Origin: Desulfovibrio sp. A2
GTDB taxonomy: Bacteria > Desulfobacterota > Desulfovibrionia > Desulfovibrionales > Desulfovibrionaceae
NCBI RefSeq assembly: GCF_000226255.1
Contig: NZ_AGFG01000018.1
Coordinates: forward strand, 1 to 42,741
Length of the DNA stretch: 42,741 nt
Reading direction: 5' to 3'
Shown: one piece after another, positions 8,017-14,749 of the stretch
Numbering within the stretch: the stretch's first letter is position 1
Layout of the letters: each line of letters begins with the position of its first letter
The notes under the pieces: model-generated
Told to the model about the DNA's origin: nothing
The model's input: only the letters and a program-made list of their open reading frames with translations
Database searches by the model: none
Translations under genes and position numbers: made by a program

Positions 8017-8040
8017 ACGAAAGTTATCTGCTATTGAAAA

Positions 8041-8046
8041 TATAAT
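8041..8046 (+). promoter_or_regulatory. Likely -10 box for the Met-rich gene
   Basis: TATAAT lies in an AT-rich island (8021-8062) inside otherwise GC-rich phage DNA, just after the spike gene stop. No good -35 is seen at the standard distance. A private promoter is expected for a moron gene. Confidence 0.4.
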
Positions 8047-8140
8047 ATGACAACAATCTATGTTTACGGCAGAATACGGAGAAGCGGCGAAGCGCTGATT
8101 CCCGGCGGATAGCCGCTCGAAACCCTTAGGGAGGAGCACC

Positions 8141-8527
8141 ATGATCATTTCCAGAAAAACCACCCTGGCCCTTGCCCTTGTCGCGGCCCTTTCTTCCTCG
8201 CCGTTGGCGGCAATCGCGGCTGAATCCCCCGCAGCGTCATCCGAGCACACGGCGCACGAAGCCCAGAAAGAAGCCAGTGAAGGCAAGAAGATGATGATGG
8301 ATGGCGCGGGCATGATGATGCACAAGGATCAAATGTCCAAGGGCGAACACATGATGATGCAGGGCGAGGGCATGATGTCGAAGGAAGGCCCCATGACCGA
8401 GGGCAAGAAGATGATGATGGACGGCCACAAGAAGATGATGGAAGGCAAGAAGATGATGATGGATGGCCACATGATGATGGAAAAGGGCCAGAAGATGGAC
8501 ATGGAAGAAGCTGGCAAGAAAAAGTAG
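8141..8527 (+). CDS. Met/Lys-rich secreted protein, phage moron
   Basis: A 128-residue protein. Residues 1-27 are a Sec signal peptide (MIISRKTTLALALVAALSSS, cleaved near AIA-AES). The rest is a low-complexity run of units such as EGKKMMMDG, HMMMEK and MMMQGEGMMSKEG, with more than thirty Met plus His and acids. Met-rich periplasmic repeats of this kind bind Cu(I)/Ag(I) in known proteins (CopC/PcoE/SilE type), so metal binding or Met-oxidation buffering is plausible but unproven. GGGAGGAGCACC precedes the ATG. It interrupts the conserved gp45-gp46 order and has its own terminator, the pattern of a moron that benefits the lysogen. Confidence 0.8.
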   Translation: MIISRKTTLALALVAALSSSPLAAIAAESPAASSEHTAHEAQKEASEGKKMMMDGAGMMMHKDQMSKGEHMMMQGEGMMSKEGPMTEGKKMMMDGHKKMMEGKKMMMDGHMMMEKGQKMDMEEAGKKK

Positions 8528-8540
8528 ATTTGAAATGATG

Positions 8541-8584
8541 AACGGCGTTGATGACAAATGCGTAGTCATCAACGCCGTTTTTTA
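8541..8584 (+). terminator. Rho-independent terminator of the Met-rich gene
   Basis: A perfect 15-base stem (8541-8555 with 8565-8579), a nine-base loop, then TTTTTTATT. It isolates the Met-rich gene from gp46. Confidence 0.92.
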
Positions 8585-8682
8585 TTGGCATGGCGCACAG
8601 GATATCGTTACGCTACAAAATAATTTATGTTTTAGTGTAGATAAATATTGCACTGAACCCCTTCCCCCTGTCTTCCATCCCA

Positions 8683-8702
8683 GCCGCCACTAGAGTGGCG
8701 GC
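8683..8702 (+). promoter_or_regulatory. Hairpin directly abutting the gp46 start codon
   Basis: GCCGCCAC (8683-8690), loop TAGA, GTGGCGGC (8695-8702), then the ATG at 8703. A perfect 8-bp stem occupies the place where a ribosome site should be, and no clear AGGAGG is visible. It could limit gp46 translation. Confidence 0.6.
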
Positions 8703-9074
8703 ATGGGTACCGATGCCGCACTTGATACACTTTCGGGCGACTATACCGGCGAGCGCATTTCCAGTCTAGCCAATGCCGTCTACCTGCGTCTAATGACGCC
8801 CCTCGGCACGTGGTGGGCAGACCCTTCCGTGGGGTCGCGCCTGCACGAACTGGAGCGGGAAAAGGACGTAGCGCGGGTGCGGCGTCTGGCCGTCCAGTAC
8901 GCCGAACAGGCCCTGCAACCACTGGTGACGGACGGGCGCGCCCGCGCCGTCAGCGTTATCGTCAGCGGGCTGGGCCGGGACGATTCCGGCGGCGGGCGCT
9001 GCCTGCTGCATGTGGAAGTCACCGACGCGGCGGGCCGCCATGAAACCTACACCCACCCGGTGCGGGTTTCCTAG
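8703..9074 (+). CDS. Baseplate protein gp46 (T4 gp25-like wedge)
   Basis: A 123-residue protein of the Mu GP46 family, a baseplate wedge component related in role to T4 gp25. The pattern 'AVYLRLMTPLGTWWADPSVGS' followed by an Arg-rich helix (EREKDVARVRRLAVQYAEQAL) and a beta-strand end (GRCLLHVEVTDAAGRHETY) is typical. The start fits homologues but has an unusual leader: it is separated from the tail operon by the Met-rich gene's terminator and follows a hairpin, so it needs a new promoter in 8585-8680. Confidence 0.82.
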   Translation: MGTDAALDTLSGDYTGERISSLANAVYLRLMTPLGTWWADPSVGSRLHELEREKDVARVRRLAVQYAEQALQPLVTDGRARAVSVIVSGLGRDDSGGGRCLLHVEVTDAAGRHETYTHPVRVS

Positions 9075-9083
9075 GAGGCGGCC

Positions 9084-10145
9084 ATGTCTTTCACCATCCC
9101 CACCTTCGAGCAGATACGCGCGGCCCTGCTGCGCGACGTGAAGAACCTGCTGCCCGACGCCGCCACCACCACGGACAGCGACGCCTACGTGCGCGCGTCG
9201 TCCGTGGCCTCTGCGGTGGAGGGCCTGTACCAGCATCAGGCGTGGATGGCCCGCCAGATCCTGCCGGACACGGCGGATACCGCCTACCTTGAACTGCATG
9301 CGTCCCTGCGCGGCATCACCCGCAAGGCGGCCACCACGGCCACGGGCACGCTCACCGTCACCGGCACCGCCGGGGCGGAAGTGCCCGCGTCCACCCTGGT
9401 GCGCCACGTGCCCACCGGGGCCACCTTCAGCACCACGGCTGCCGTCACGCTGGGCGAGGGCGGCACGGTCACCATCACCTGCGCGGCGGCCAGCGCCGGG
9501 GCCATGCCCGACTACGCGGACGAGCCGGTCCTGTTCGTCACCGCGCCCACGGGCGTGCAGGCCGAGGCCCGGCTGACCCTTACCAGCGGCACCGACGCGG
9601 AAACCGACGCGGAACTGCTGGCCCGCCTGCTGGACTACATGCGCAACCCGCCCGGCGGCGGCAACCGCTACGACTATCGGCGCTGGGCCATGGAGGTGCC
9701 GGGCATCACCGGGGCGTGGGTCTACCCACTGCGCCGGGGCATCGGCACCGTGGACGTGGCCGTGCTGTCCGCCGGGGGGCTGCCCTCGGCGGAACTGGTG
9801 GCCGCCGCGCAGGCCAGCATCGATGCCAAGCGCCCGGTGGCCTGCAAGGATGCGCTGGTGCTGCCGCCCGCGCCGCTGCCCGTGGATGTGCAGGTGCGGG
9901 TGCGCCTGTCCGGCGTGCTGCTGGCCACCCTTGCGGCGCAGGTGCAGGCCGCCCTGGCCGCCTACTTCCTGACGCTGGAGCCGGGCGGACTGGTGGTGCG
10001 GTCGCGCATCGCCGCCATCATTTCCGGGCTGCCCGGCGTGGCCGACTGCGAGGTGGCCGCCCCCGCCGCCAACGTGCAGGCCGTGGTGGATGCCGCGCGC
10101 ATAGAATGGCCGCGCCTTGGCACCGTCACCGTGGAGGCCATGTGA
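9084..10145 (+). CDS. Baseplate J family protein (Mu gp47)
   Basis: A 353-residue wedge protein of the baseplate J family. It starts MSFTIPTFEQIRAALLRDVK and contains the conserved segment 'DTADTAYLELHASLRGITRKAAT' and the diagnostic 'GGGNRYDYRRWAMEVPGITGAWVYPLRRGIGTVDV' (quoted in parts: GGGNRYDYRRWA, VYPLRRGIGTVDV). It joins hub and fibre proteins in the sheath-side ring. AGGAGGCGGCC precedes the ATG nine bases after gp46. Its end overlaps the next start by four bases. Confidence 0.9.
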   Translation: MSFTIPTFEQIRAALLRDVKNLLPDAATTTDSDAYVRASSVASAVEGLYQHQAWMARQILPDTADTAYLELHASLRGITRKAATTATGTLTVTGTAGAEVPASTLVRHVPTGATFSTTAAVTLGEGGTVTITCAAASAGAMPDYADEPVLFVTAPTGVQAEARLTLTSGTDAETDAELLARLLDYMRNPPGGGNRYDYRRWAMEVPGITGAWVYPLRRGIGTVDVAVLSAGGLPSAELVAAAQASIDAKRPVACKDALVLPPAPLPVDVQVRVRLSGVLLATLAAQVQAALAAYFLTLEPGGLVVRSRIAAIISGLPGVADCEVAAPAANVQAVVDAARIEWPRLGTVTVEAM

Positions 10146-10711
10146 GCGGGCACGCCACCCTGCTGCGCACGCTGCTGCCGCCCGTCAGCTACGACCCCAA
10201 CGGCATGGCCATCGGCGCGCACCTCACCGCAGAGGGCGCGGCGCTGGATGCGGCGCTGGCCGCGTCCGTGCGGGCGGTGCTGGGCATCAACCCCTTCCGG
10301 GCCACGGAATGGCTGGAGGATTGGGAGCGCGTCTACGGCCTGCCGGACCCGTGCGCCCGCGCCGAACGCACCCTGCAAGAGCGCATCACCGCGCTGGCCA
10401 TCGCCGTGCAGGAGCGCGGGGGCCTCTCGCGCGGGTGGTACGTCCGGCTGGGGGCCATGCTGGGCTACACGGTGACGGTGCGGGAATACCAGCCCTTCCG
10501 GGCCGGGCGTTCGCGCGCTGGTGACGCCCTGACCAACGGCGACTGGCAATTCGCATGGGCCGTGGCCTCGCCCGCGCAGACCGTCCACCGGTTCCGGGCC
10601 GGACGCAGCGCGGCGGGCGAACCGCTGGCCCATTGGGGCGACGAGATTCTGGAATGCGTGATGCGCAGGCTTGCCCCGGCGCACACCAAAGTGCTGTTCA
10701 TCTACGGATAG
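10142..10711 (+). CDS. Tail protein gp48 (YmfQ/DUF2313 family)
   Basis: A 189-residue baseplate/fibre-attachment protein. I use the GTG at 10142, which overlaps the gp47 stop (GTGA) and so is translationally coupled; there is no better ATG before the conserved region. Recognised by TEWLEDWERVYGLPDPC, the 'RTLQERITALAIAVQERGG' helix, the paired FRAGRSRAGDAL and FRAGRSAAGEPL repeats, and the C-terminal CVMRRLAPAHTKVLFIYG, all typical of YmfQ proteins. Confidence 0.87.
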   Translation: MSGHATLLRTLLPPVSYDPNGMAIGAHLTAEGAALDAALAASVRAVLGINPFRATEWLEDWERVYGLPDPCARAERTLQERITALAIAVQERGGLSRGWYVRLGAMLGYTVTVREYQPFRAGRSRAGDALTNGDWQFAWAVASPAQTVHRFRAGRSAAGEPLAHWGDEILECVMRRLAPAHTKVLFIYG

Positions 10712-10729
10712 GAAAGGACAGGAGCCGCC

Positions 10730-11596
10730 ATGCACCGCATAGACACCCCCGGCGCGACGCCGGACAACATGTTCACCGAGGGCGACCCCACCATCCCCAC
10801 CGCCGCCACGGAAGTCAGCGCCGAATGGCTGAACGCCGTGCAGGAAGAGGTGGCCGCCGTCATCGCGGGGGCGGGCATCGCCCTGGACAAGGCCGACAAC
10901 GGCCAGTTGCTGGAGGCCATCACCGCGTTGATCGCGAGCGCAGCGCCCGAAATGCCCGGTTACGCCACCACGGAAACACCGGGGTTGGTGCGCCGGGCCA
11001 CCGACGAGGATGCCGAGGCCGGGGTGGGGAACGGCTACATCTCGCCGCCGCAACTGGCGGAACTGCTGGGGCGGGCCAACGTGACCGCCGCCGTGCGGGA
11101 CATGCGGGCGGGCGAGATCGTGATGTGGGGCAAGGCGACCATCCCCACGCTTTCTGACGGCTTGCCCGCAGGGCTGGAGCTGAACGGCAGCGTGGTGTCG
11201 CTGGCAACCTTCCCCCGCCTGCTGCGCGCGTGGGTTGGCGAGACGGACAACGCCACGGCCGAGGCGTTCTACCGCTGCACGGATGCCGGGGTGCGCGATG
11301 CGGCGGGAACCCACATCCGCCTGCTGGACATGCGCGGCGTCGCGCCGCGCGGATGGGACAATGGCCGGGGGCTGGACGCCGCGCGCGTGCTCCTGAGCTA
11401 CCAGGACGACGATTTCGCCAGCCACGTGCACACCCAAAGCCGAAACAGCGGCAGCGGTTCGCTGGGCAGCAAGGGTTGCCAGGGCACGGACACGAACAAC
11501 AACGGCTACAGTTCGGGCTCCAACGGCACGGGTGCCACCGGCGGCAGTGAAACCCGCATGAAGAACGTTGCCGTCATGTTCATCATCTACGTCTAG
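10730..11596 (+). CDS. Tail fibre protein with phage tail collar-type tip
   Basis: A 288-residue host-recognition fibre. The N-terminus (MHRIDTPGATPDNMFTEGDP, then TEVSAEWLNAVQEEVAAVI) is the baseplate-binding part shared by many Mu/P2-like fibres. The C-terminus has the motif DMRGVAPRGWDNGRGLDAAR, a Gly/Ser/Asn loop and the closing ETRMKNVAVMFIIYV, as in short side fibres whose tip loops vary. AGGAGCCGCC precedes the ATG. It is short for a fibre, suggesting a stubby tail spike-like organ. Confidence 0.85.
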   Translation: MHRIDTPGATPDNMFTEGDPTIPTAATEVSAEWLNAVQEEVAAVIAGAGIALDKADNGQLLEAITALIASAAPEMPGYATTETPGLVRRATDEDAEAGVGNGYISPPQLAELLGRANVTAAVRDMRAGEIVMWGKATIPTLSDGLPAGLELNGSVVSLATFPRLLRAWVGETDNATAEAFYRCTDAGVRDAAGTHIRLLDMRGVAPRGWDNGRGLDAARVLLSYQDDDFASHVHTQSRNSGSGSLGSKGCQGTDTNNNGYSSGSNGTGATGGSETRMKNVAVMFIIYV

Positions 11597-11605
11597 GAGC
11601 AGCCC

Positions 11606-12169
11606 ATGCCCACCATCCATATCTATCACAGGCCCACGCGCGAGTACCTGCGCACCGAAGACTGGACGCAGCCCGAATCGTGGGTGTCCCTTCCCGCCGA
11701 TGCCGTGGCCGCCGACGCCGCACCGCTGCCGCCCGCGCGCGCCGGGCATGCCCGCGTCCTGAACGCACGGGGAGATGCCTGGGAATACGCCGAGGACCAC
11801 CGGGGCAAGGCGGGCTGGCTGGTGGACGGCACCCCGCAGGTGGTGGACACGCTGGGGCCGTTGCCGGACGGCTGGAGCGAGACGGAGCCGCACCCTTCGC
11901 TGGAAGAGGCCCGCACCGCCAAGTCGCGCGAGATTCGCGCCGGGTATGACACGGCCCTCGCGGGCGTGCTGGCCGGGGCGGATGCCACTGCCACCGGCGT
12001 GGCCGTTGGTTCTGCCCTGATGGCCGTCAGCGACCCGCAGGGGCTGGAATATCTGGTGGAGCGGTTGACCGCCCGTCGGGTGGAACTGGAACAGGCCCTG
12101 CTGGCGGCGCAGGCCGACGCCGACCCGGTGGCCGCTGTGCAGGCCATCACGGTCAGCTATCCCACGTAG
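11606..12169 (+). CDS. Probable tail fibre assembly protein
   Basis: A 187-residue protein directly after the fibre gene, the place of Mu gpU/tfa. It begins MPTIHIYHRPTREYLRTEDW, contains short fibre-like segments (TPQVVDTLGPLPDGWSET) and a C-terminal helical part with conserved-looking 'KSREIRAGYDTALAGVL'. It matches the general 'phage tail fibre assembly / DUF4376-like' layout, but individual motifs are weak, so the call depends mostly on position. AGGAGCAGCCC precedes the ATG. Confidence 0.65.
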   Translation: MPTIHIYHRPTREYLRTEDWTQPESWVSLPADAVAADAAPLPPARAGHARVLNARGDAWEYAEDHRGKAGWLVDGTPQVVDTLGPLPDGWSETEPHPSLEEARTAKSREIRAGYDTALAGVLAGADATATGVAVGSALMAVSDPQGLEYLVERLTARRVELEQALLAAQADADPVAAVQAITVSYPT

Positions 12170-12455
12170 GGAGGGTGCCCGCGCGTCGGGCTGTTCGCTG
12201 ACAATGAAATAGGGACGAAAAATGAAAGGCCCGGTCGCGTCTGCTGCAAGAGGCGGCGCGACCGGGCACGAAGACGAGAGGAACAGGCGGGGGCGTTTCC
12301 GCGCCCCCACCGGCCCGGCGCATGCACGCCGGACCACGGCCCCCGACGGGTAGCCTCCCGCCGGTTTGCTCCGCTGTTCCGTGGCCCCCAGCCCCGAAGG
12401 GCAGAGGTGCCGGGGACGTTAGCAGAGCCACAAGGCCACGACCACCCACTAACGC
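12170..12455 (+). other. Noncoding interval with perfect 11-bp hairpin before com
   Basis: No convincing gene in 286 bases. A perfect 11-bp stem lies at 12229-12239/12257-12267 (GCCCGGTCGCG/CGCGACCGGGC) with a 17-base loop, followed by GGGGGCG ... CGCCCCC (12283-12306). In Mu this interval carries the heavily controlled mom promoter; I see no GATC cluster or clear promoter box here. Confidence 0.55.
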
Positions 12456-12641
12456 ATGACAGGACACACGCAACGGGAAGTGCGCTGCGGCCACTGCCGC
12501 CGCCTGCTGGCCAAGGGAGAGGCCATCGACCTCACCATCAAATGCCCGCGCTGCGGGACGCTGAACCACGTGAGGGGCGCGACCCCCGACACGGAAGGCC
12601 CGCGAGCCTCAAGAGAGACCTCGCATGGACCGACCGATTGA
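12456..12641 (+). CDS. com: Com-like zinc finger translational activator
   Basis: A 61-residue protein. CGHC at about 12-15 and CPRC at about 30-33 form the four-Cys zinc site of Mu Com (VRCGHCRRLLAKGE, then IKCPRCGTLNHV). In Mu, Com binds a hairpin in the mom mRNA and opens its ribosome site. Here the gene overlaps the following methyltransferase by 17 bases, and a hairpin that can hide the methyltransferase ribosome site lies inside its 3' end. This strongly suggests the same control logic applied to a different modification enzyme. Confidence 0.85.
   Translation: MTGHTQREVRCGHCRRLLAKGEAIDLTIKCPRCGTLNHVRGATPDTEGPRASRETSHGPTD
12602..12624 (+). promoter_or_regulatory. Hairpin that can mask the methyltransferase ribosome site
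   Basis: GCGAG (12602-12606) pairs with CTCGC (12620-12624), enclosing the purine-rich AGAGAGA ribosome site (12612-12618); ATG follows at 12625. This matches the Mu mom arrangement in which Com relieves a blocking stem. The stem is short, so its effect is inferred. Confidence 0.5.
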
Positions 12642-13377
12642 ACACATTGGCAACGTGGCCACCATCCACCAGGGCGATGCCCTGACCGTACTCCGCGAAC
12701 TGTCCGGCGAAAGCGTGGATGCTGTGGTTACCGACCCGCCGTATTCCAGTGGCGGGATGACACTCACGGCCAGACAGGCCGACCCGGCGACCAAGTATCA
12801 GACCGGCGGCACAAAGCGCAGCTACCCGGCTATGCTGGGCGACAACAAGGACCAACGCAGCTTCACCACATGGGCCACCATGTGGCTGACCGAGTGCTGG
12901 CGCATGGCCCGCGACGGCGCGCCGCTGCTGGTCTTCACGGACTGGCGGCAACTGCCGTCAACCACCGACGCGGTGCAGGCCGCCGGGTGGCTGTGGCGCG
13001 GGCTGGTGGTCTGGCACAAGCCGTCCGCCCGCCCGCTGCTGGGGGAATTCCGGCGTGACGCGGAATTCCTGGTCTACGCGGTGAAACGTAAGGCTAACCC
13101 GGCCTCACGCAAATGCCTGCCGGGCGTACTGCGGCACAGCGTGAACCCGGCAGAGAAGGCCCACCTGACAGGCAAGCCCGTGACGCTGCTGCGCGACCTG
13201 CTGGCCGTGACGCAGCCCGGTGGACTGGTGCTTGACCCGTTCACCGGCGGTGGCACCACCGGCGTTGCCTGCATGGCTACCGGAAGGCGGTTCCTTGGCA
13301 TCGAGCTATCGCCCGAATACCACCGCATCGCCGCCGACCGTATCGCAGCGGCCCACCGCGACGCGTTGGCCACCTAG
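12625..13377 (+). CDS. DNA methyltransferase (N6-adenine/N4-cytosine class)
   Basis: A 250-residue SAM-dependent DNA methyltransferase. The catalytic motif TDPPYSSGG is at about 32-40, and the SAM-binding motif (LDPFTGGGTTGVACMATGRRFLGIE, seen as DPFTGGGTTG) near 203-212. Catalytic motif before SAM motif gives the beta-class order. Conserved W in 'LWRGLVVWHKP' and FLVYAVKR also fit. It lies where Mu has mom, so it probably modifies phage DNA against host restriction. The sequence specificity cannot be read from the sequence. Confidence 0.88.
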   Translation: MDRPIEHIGNVATIHQGDALTVLRELSGESVDAVVTDPPYSSGGMTLTARQADPATKYQTGGTKRSYPAMLGDNKDQRSFTTWATMWLTECWRMARDGAPLLVFTDWRQLPSTTDAVQAAGWLWRGLVVWHKPSARPLLGEFRRDAEFLVYAVKRKANPASRKCLPGVLRHSVNPAEKAHLTGKPVTLLRDLLAVTQPGGLVLDPFTGGGTTGVACMATGRRFLGIELSPEYHRIAADRIAAAHRDALAT

Positions 13378-13420
13378 ACGTGCTGGCCACGGAAACGCGC
13401 TGTCCGTGGAGCAAAACACA

Positions 13421-13455
13421 AAGCCCCCGGCGAAGTTTTTTCGTCGGGGGCTTTT
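13421..13455 (+). terminator. Terminator at the right end of the prophage
   Basis: AAGCCCCCGGCGA (13421-13433) pairs with TCGTCGGGGGCTT (13441-13453) with one G-U pair, followed by TT; the reverse strand also carries a run of A/T, so it may act in both directions. Confidence 0.85.
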
Positions 13456-13457
13456 AG

Positions 13458-13503
13458 TGCCAAGCGGGCTGCGCCGCCGTGTCAAACGTCGCGCGCGCGT
13501 ACA
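13458..13503. mobile_element. Putative right attachment end of the Mu-like prophage
   Basis: The bottom strand beginning at 13503 reads TGTACGCGCGCG, the TG start used by Mu-type transposons. Two similar octamers TGCCAAGC (13458-13465) and TGTCAAAC (13480-13487) lie exactly 22 bases apart, the spacing expected of neighbouring transposase binding sites. The end is placed here because coding similarity to a nucleotide cyclase begins precisely at 13504. If correct, the 5-base target duplication would be GGGGA (13504-13508). Confidence 0.6.
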
Positions 13504-13587
13504 GGGGACACTCGCCGTATCCTGAACATCCCACTGAGTTTCAAAAATTCCAGCAACCTCTTTGGTCAAATCGTCTTTAAGAGCCAT
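13504..13587 (-). pseudogene. 5' fragment of Pycsar-type nucleotide cyclase, cut by the prophage
   Basis: Reading leftward from the ATG at 13587, 28 codons give MALKDDLTKEVAGIFETQWD then VQDTASVP. This matches the usual N-terminus of the standalone cyclases of Pycsar systems (patterns like 'ALKDDL..EV..IF...W.......VP'). After Pro28 the reading frame enters prophage DNA (TGTACGCG) and the rest of the enzyme, including all catalytic Asp residues, is missing. The ATG overlaps the effector gene's end by 11 bases, so both were one operon. The missing part should lie beyond the prophage's left end. Confidence 0.65.
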
Positions 13588-14089
13588 TTTGAACCCCTCG
13601 CACACTCAAAAGAAGCACAATTGCTATAAACCACGGAGTGATAGACAAAAAAGAGAGCCACATGCTCTTTTTAATCCACGAAAACTTCATGCAGGCTATC
13701 TCTGCATTGCGATGAATCTGCTGTAGCCAATCGTCCAGGAATTGATCACACGTCGCATCCCTGAAAAGCTGCGCGTACTCCGGCCTCGCACGCCCGGCAA
13801 TCTTTCCAAAAAAAAGCAATGAAAGGGGCGGGCCCTCAAGCCGCGGCAAAACGGCCATCGCAGCAGCCACTATAGCCCCTCCAAGCCCAAGCACAGCCAG
13901 CAGTATCACCCCCCACCGCCATGGTTCAAGGGCACAGACCTGGACCGCGCTGAATGCTGCCCCCAGCCCCCCCAACATCGCAGTATCAATAGCGACGATC
14001 ACGCCAACCTTTACTTCCGCAGCAGCAACCCAGGCCAGATTGCGCTCAAGCACCCACTGGGCGGCCTTCAGTCTTTCGTCATCCGTCAT
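13577..14089 (-). CDS. Pycsar effector-like membrane protein (PycTM)
   Basis: A 170-residue protein. The opening helix DDERLKAAQWVLERNLAWVA and AAEVKVGVIVAIDTAMLGGL match the PycTM pattern ('...W...AD.K...LL..D..ML...'). Three hydrophobic segments lie near 24-50, 58-82 and 142-164. In Pycsar, cCMP or cUMP made by the cyclase triggers this effector, which damages the inner membrane and stops phage spread. The start ATG at 14089 is preceded by TTGGAGATGTGC; an upstream ATG at 14113 lacks a ribosome site. Its cyclase partner is truncated, so the effector is probably orphaned. Confidence 0.65.
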   Translation of the reverse strand: MTDDERLKAAQWVLERNLAWVAAAEVKVGVIVAIDTAMLGGLGAAFSAVQVCALEPWRWGVILLAVLGLGGAIVAAAMAVLPRLEGPPLSLLFFGKIAGRARPEYAQLFRDATCDQFLDDWLQQIHRNAEIACMKFSWIKKSMWLSFLSITPWFIAIVLLLSVRGVQNGS

Positions 14090-14179
14090 GCACATCTCCA
14101 AAGAGCCTAGCATTCAGATTTCAAACCAATTTTAGCGACTGGCCGACTGTGCCCGGGAGAGGAATGCCTAGTCAAGCTG

Positions 14180-14746
14180 ATGCTCGATGGCGGTACGCTG
14201 GCATCTTTCCCGTTCCATCACGCAGCCCCTATCTCAACTTTGCCAGCTGGGCCAACTGCTCGCCTTCATGGTCACGCGCCCCCCGTCTGCGACCACGCTA
14301 TGATCGCGGTGAGCTACATGACAGGGCTGCTCGACGTGGAGCTATGCGCCCTCGACTGGCACGACCTGGTGAATTGGCAGTGGGGGTATTTCGACATAGT
14401 GGGGAAGGGCCCAAAGGCTCGGCGGGTCTACGTGCCCGGTCCGGCCATGAGCACACTCATGACATACCGCCAGGCGGAATTCGGGGTGGCGCCTTACGCG
14501 CCTGCACTCGGCCTCGATGTGTTGCCGGTCTTCCCCAACCAGAGGAAGATCCGCGCCCGCATCGGCCGGCACGGCGTGTACAAGCTGGTCAAGAAGTGGG
14601 TGAAGCTGGGCCTCGGCAAGGACGCCTCACCGCACCGGATCCGGCACACCTGCTTCACCCAACAGCGCATGAAGAGGGCGACTTCGGCCATGGGCTTGGG
14701 GTATGGGAAGAGAAAATTTCAGCTGCTCGTCCTTCGCCCAGCATAA
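14180..14746 (+). pseudogene. Decayed tyrosine recombinase (XerC/D-like integrase)
   Basis: From about 14290 the frame reads DHAMIAVSYMTGLLDVELCA, then LDWHDLVNWQWGYFDIVGKG and SPHRIRHTCFTQQ, the tyrosine recombinase core. The box I Arg expected after TGL is replaced by Leu-Asp, the RIRHT box is present, and the sequence stops before the catalytic Tyr (expected 'H..I..TQ.Y'). The N-terminal SAM-like domain is also absent. This is a remnant, perhaps of the integrase of a former ICE or genomic island at this junction. Confidence 0.75.
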
Positions 14747-14749
14747 ACA

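Larger units (their letters stand above)
1..13503 (+). mobile_element. Mu-like prophage, right (late tail) part
   Basis: Gene order and protein families match the tail half of phage Mu: sheath, tube, chaperone with frameshift, tape measure, N, P, gp45, gp46, gp47, gp48, fibre, fibre assembly, com, modification gene. The left part (transposase, head genes) is outside the window. The right terminus is placed at 13503 because the bottom strand there begins TGTA, as Mu ends do, and because flanking DNA resumes exactly as a Pycsar-cyclase-like coding sequence. The placement of the end is inference; the tail module is clear. Confidence 0.85.

Noticed and set aside
12223..12357. 43-codon frame with AGGGACGAAAA upstream before com
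   Set aside because: Arg/Gly/Pro-rich translation that follows the hairpin bases; no conservation signal, more likely noncoding structure.
13306..13503. Continuation of the cyclase frame into the prophage end
   Set aside because: The residues after Pro28 are Arg-rich and read through the terminator hairpin; this is phage DNA in a chance open frame.
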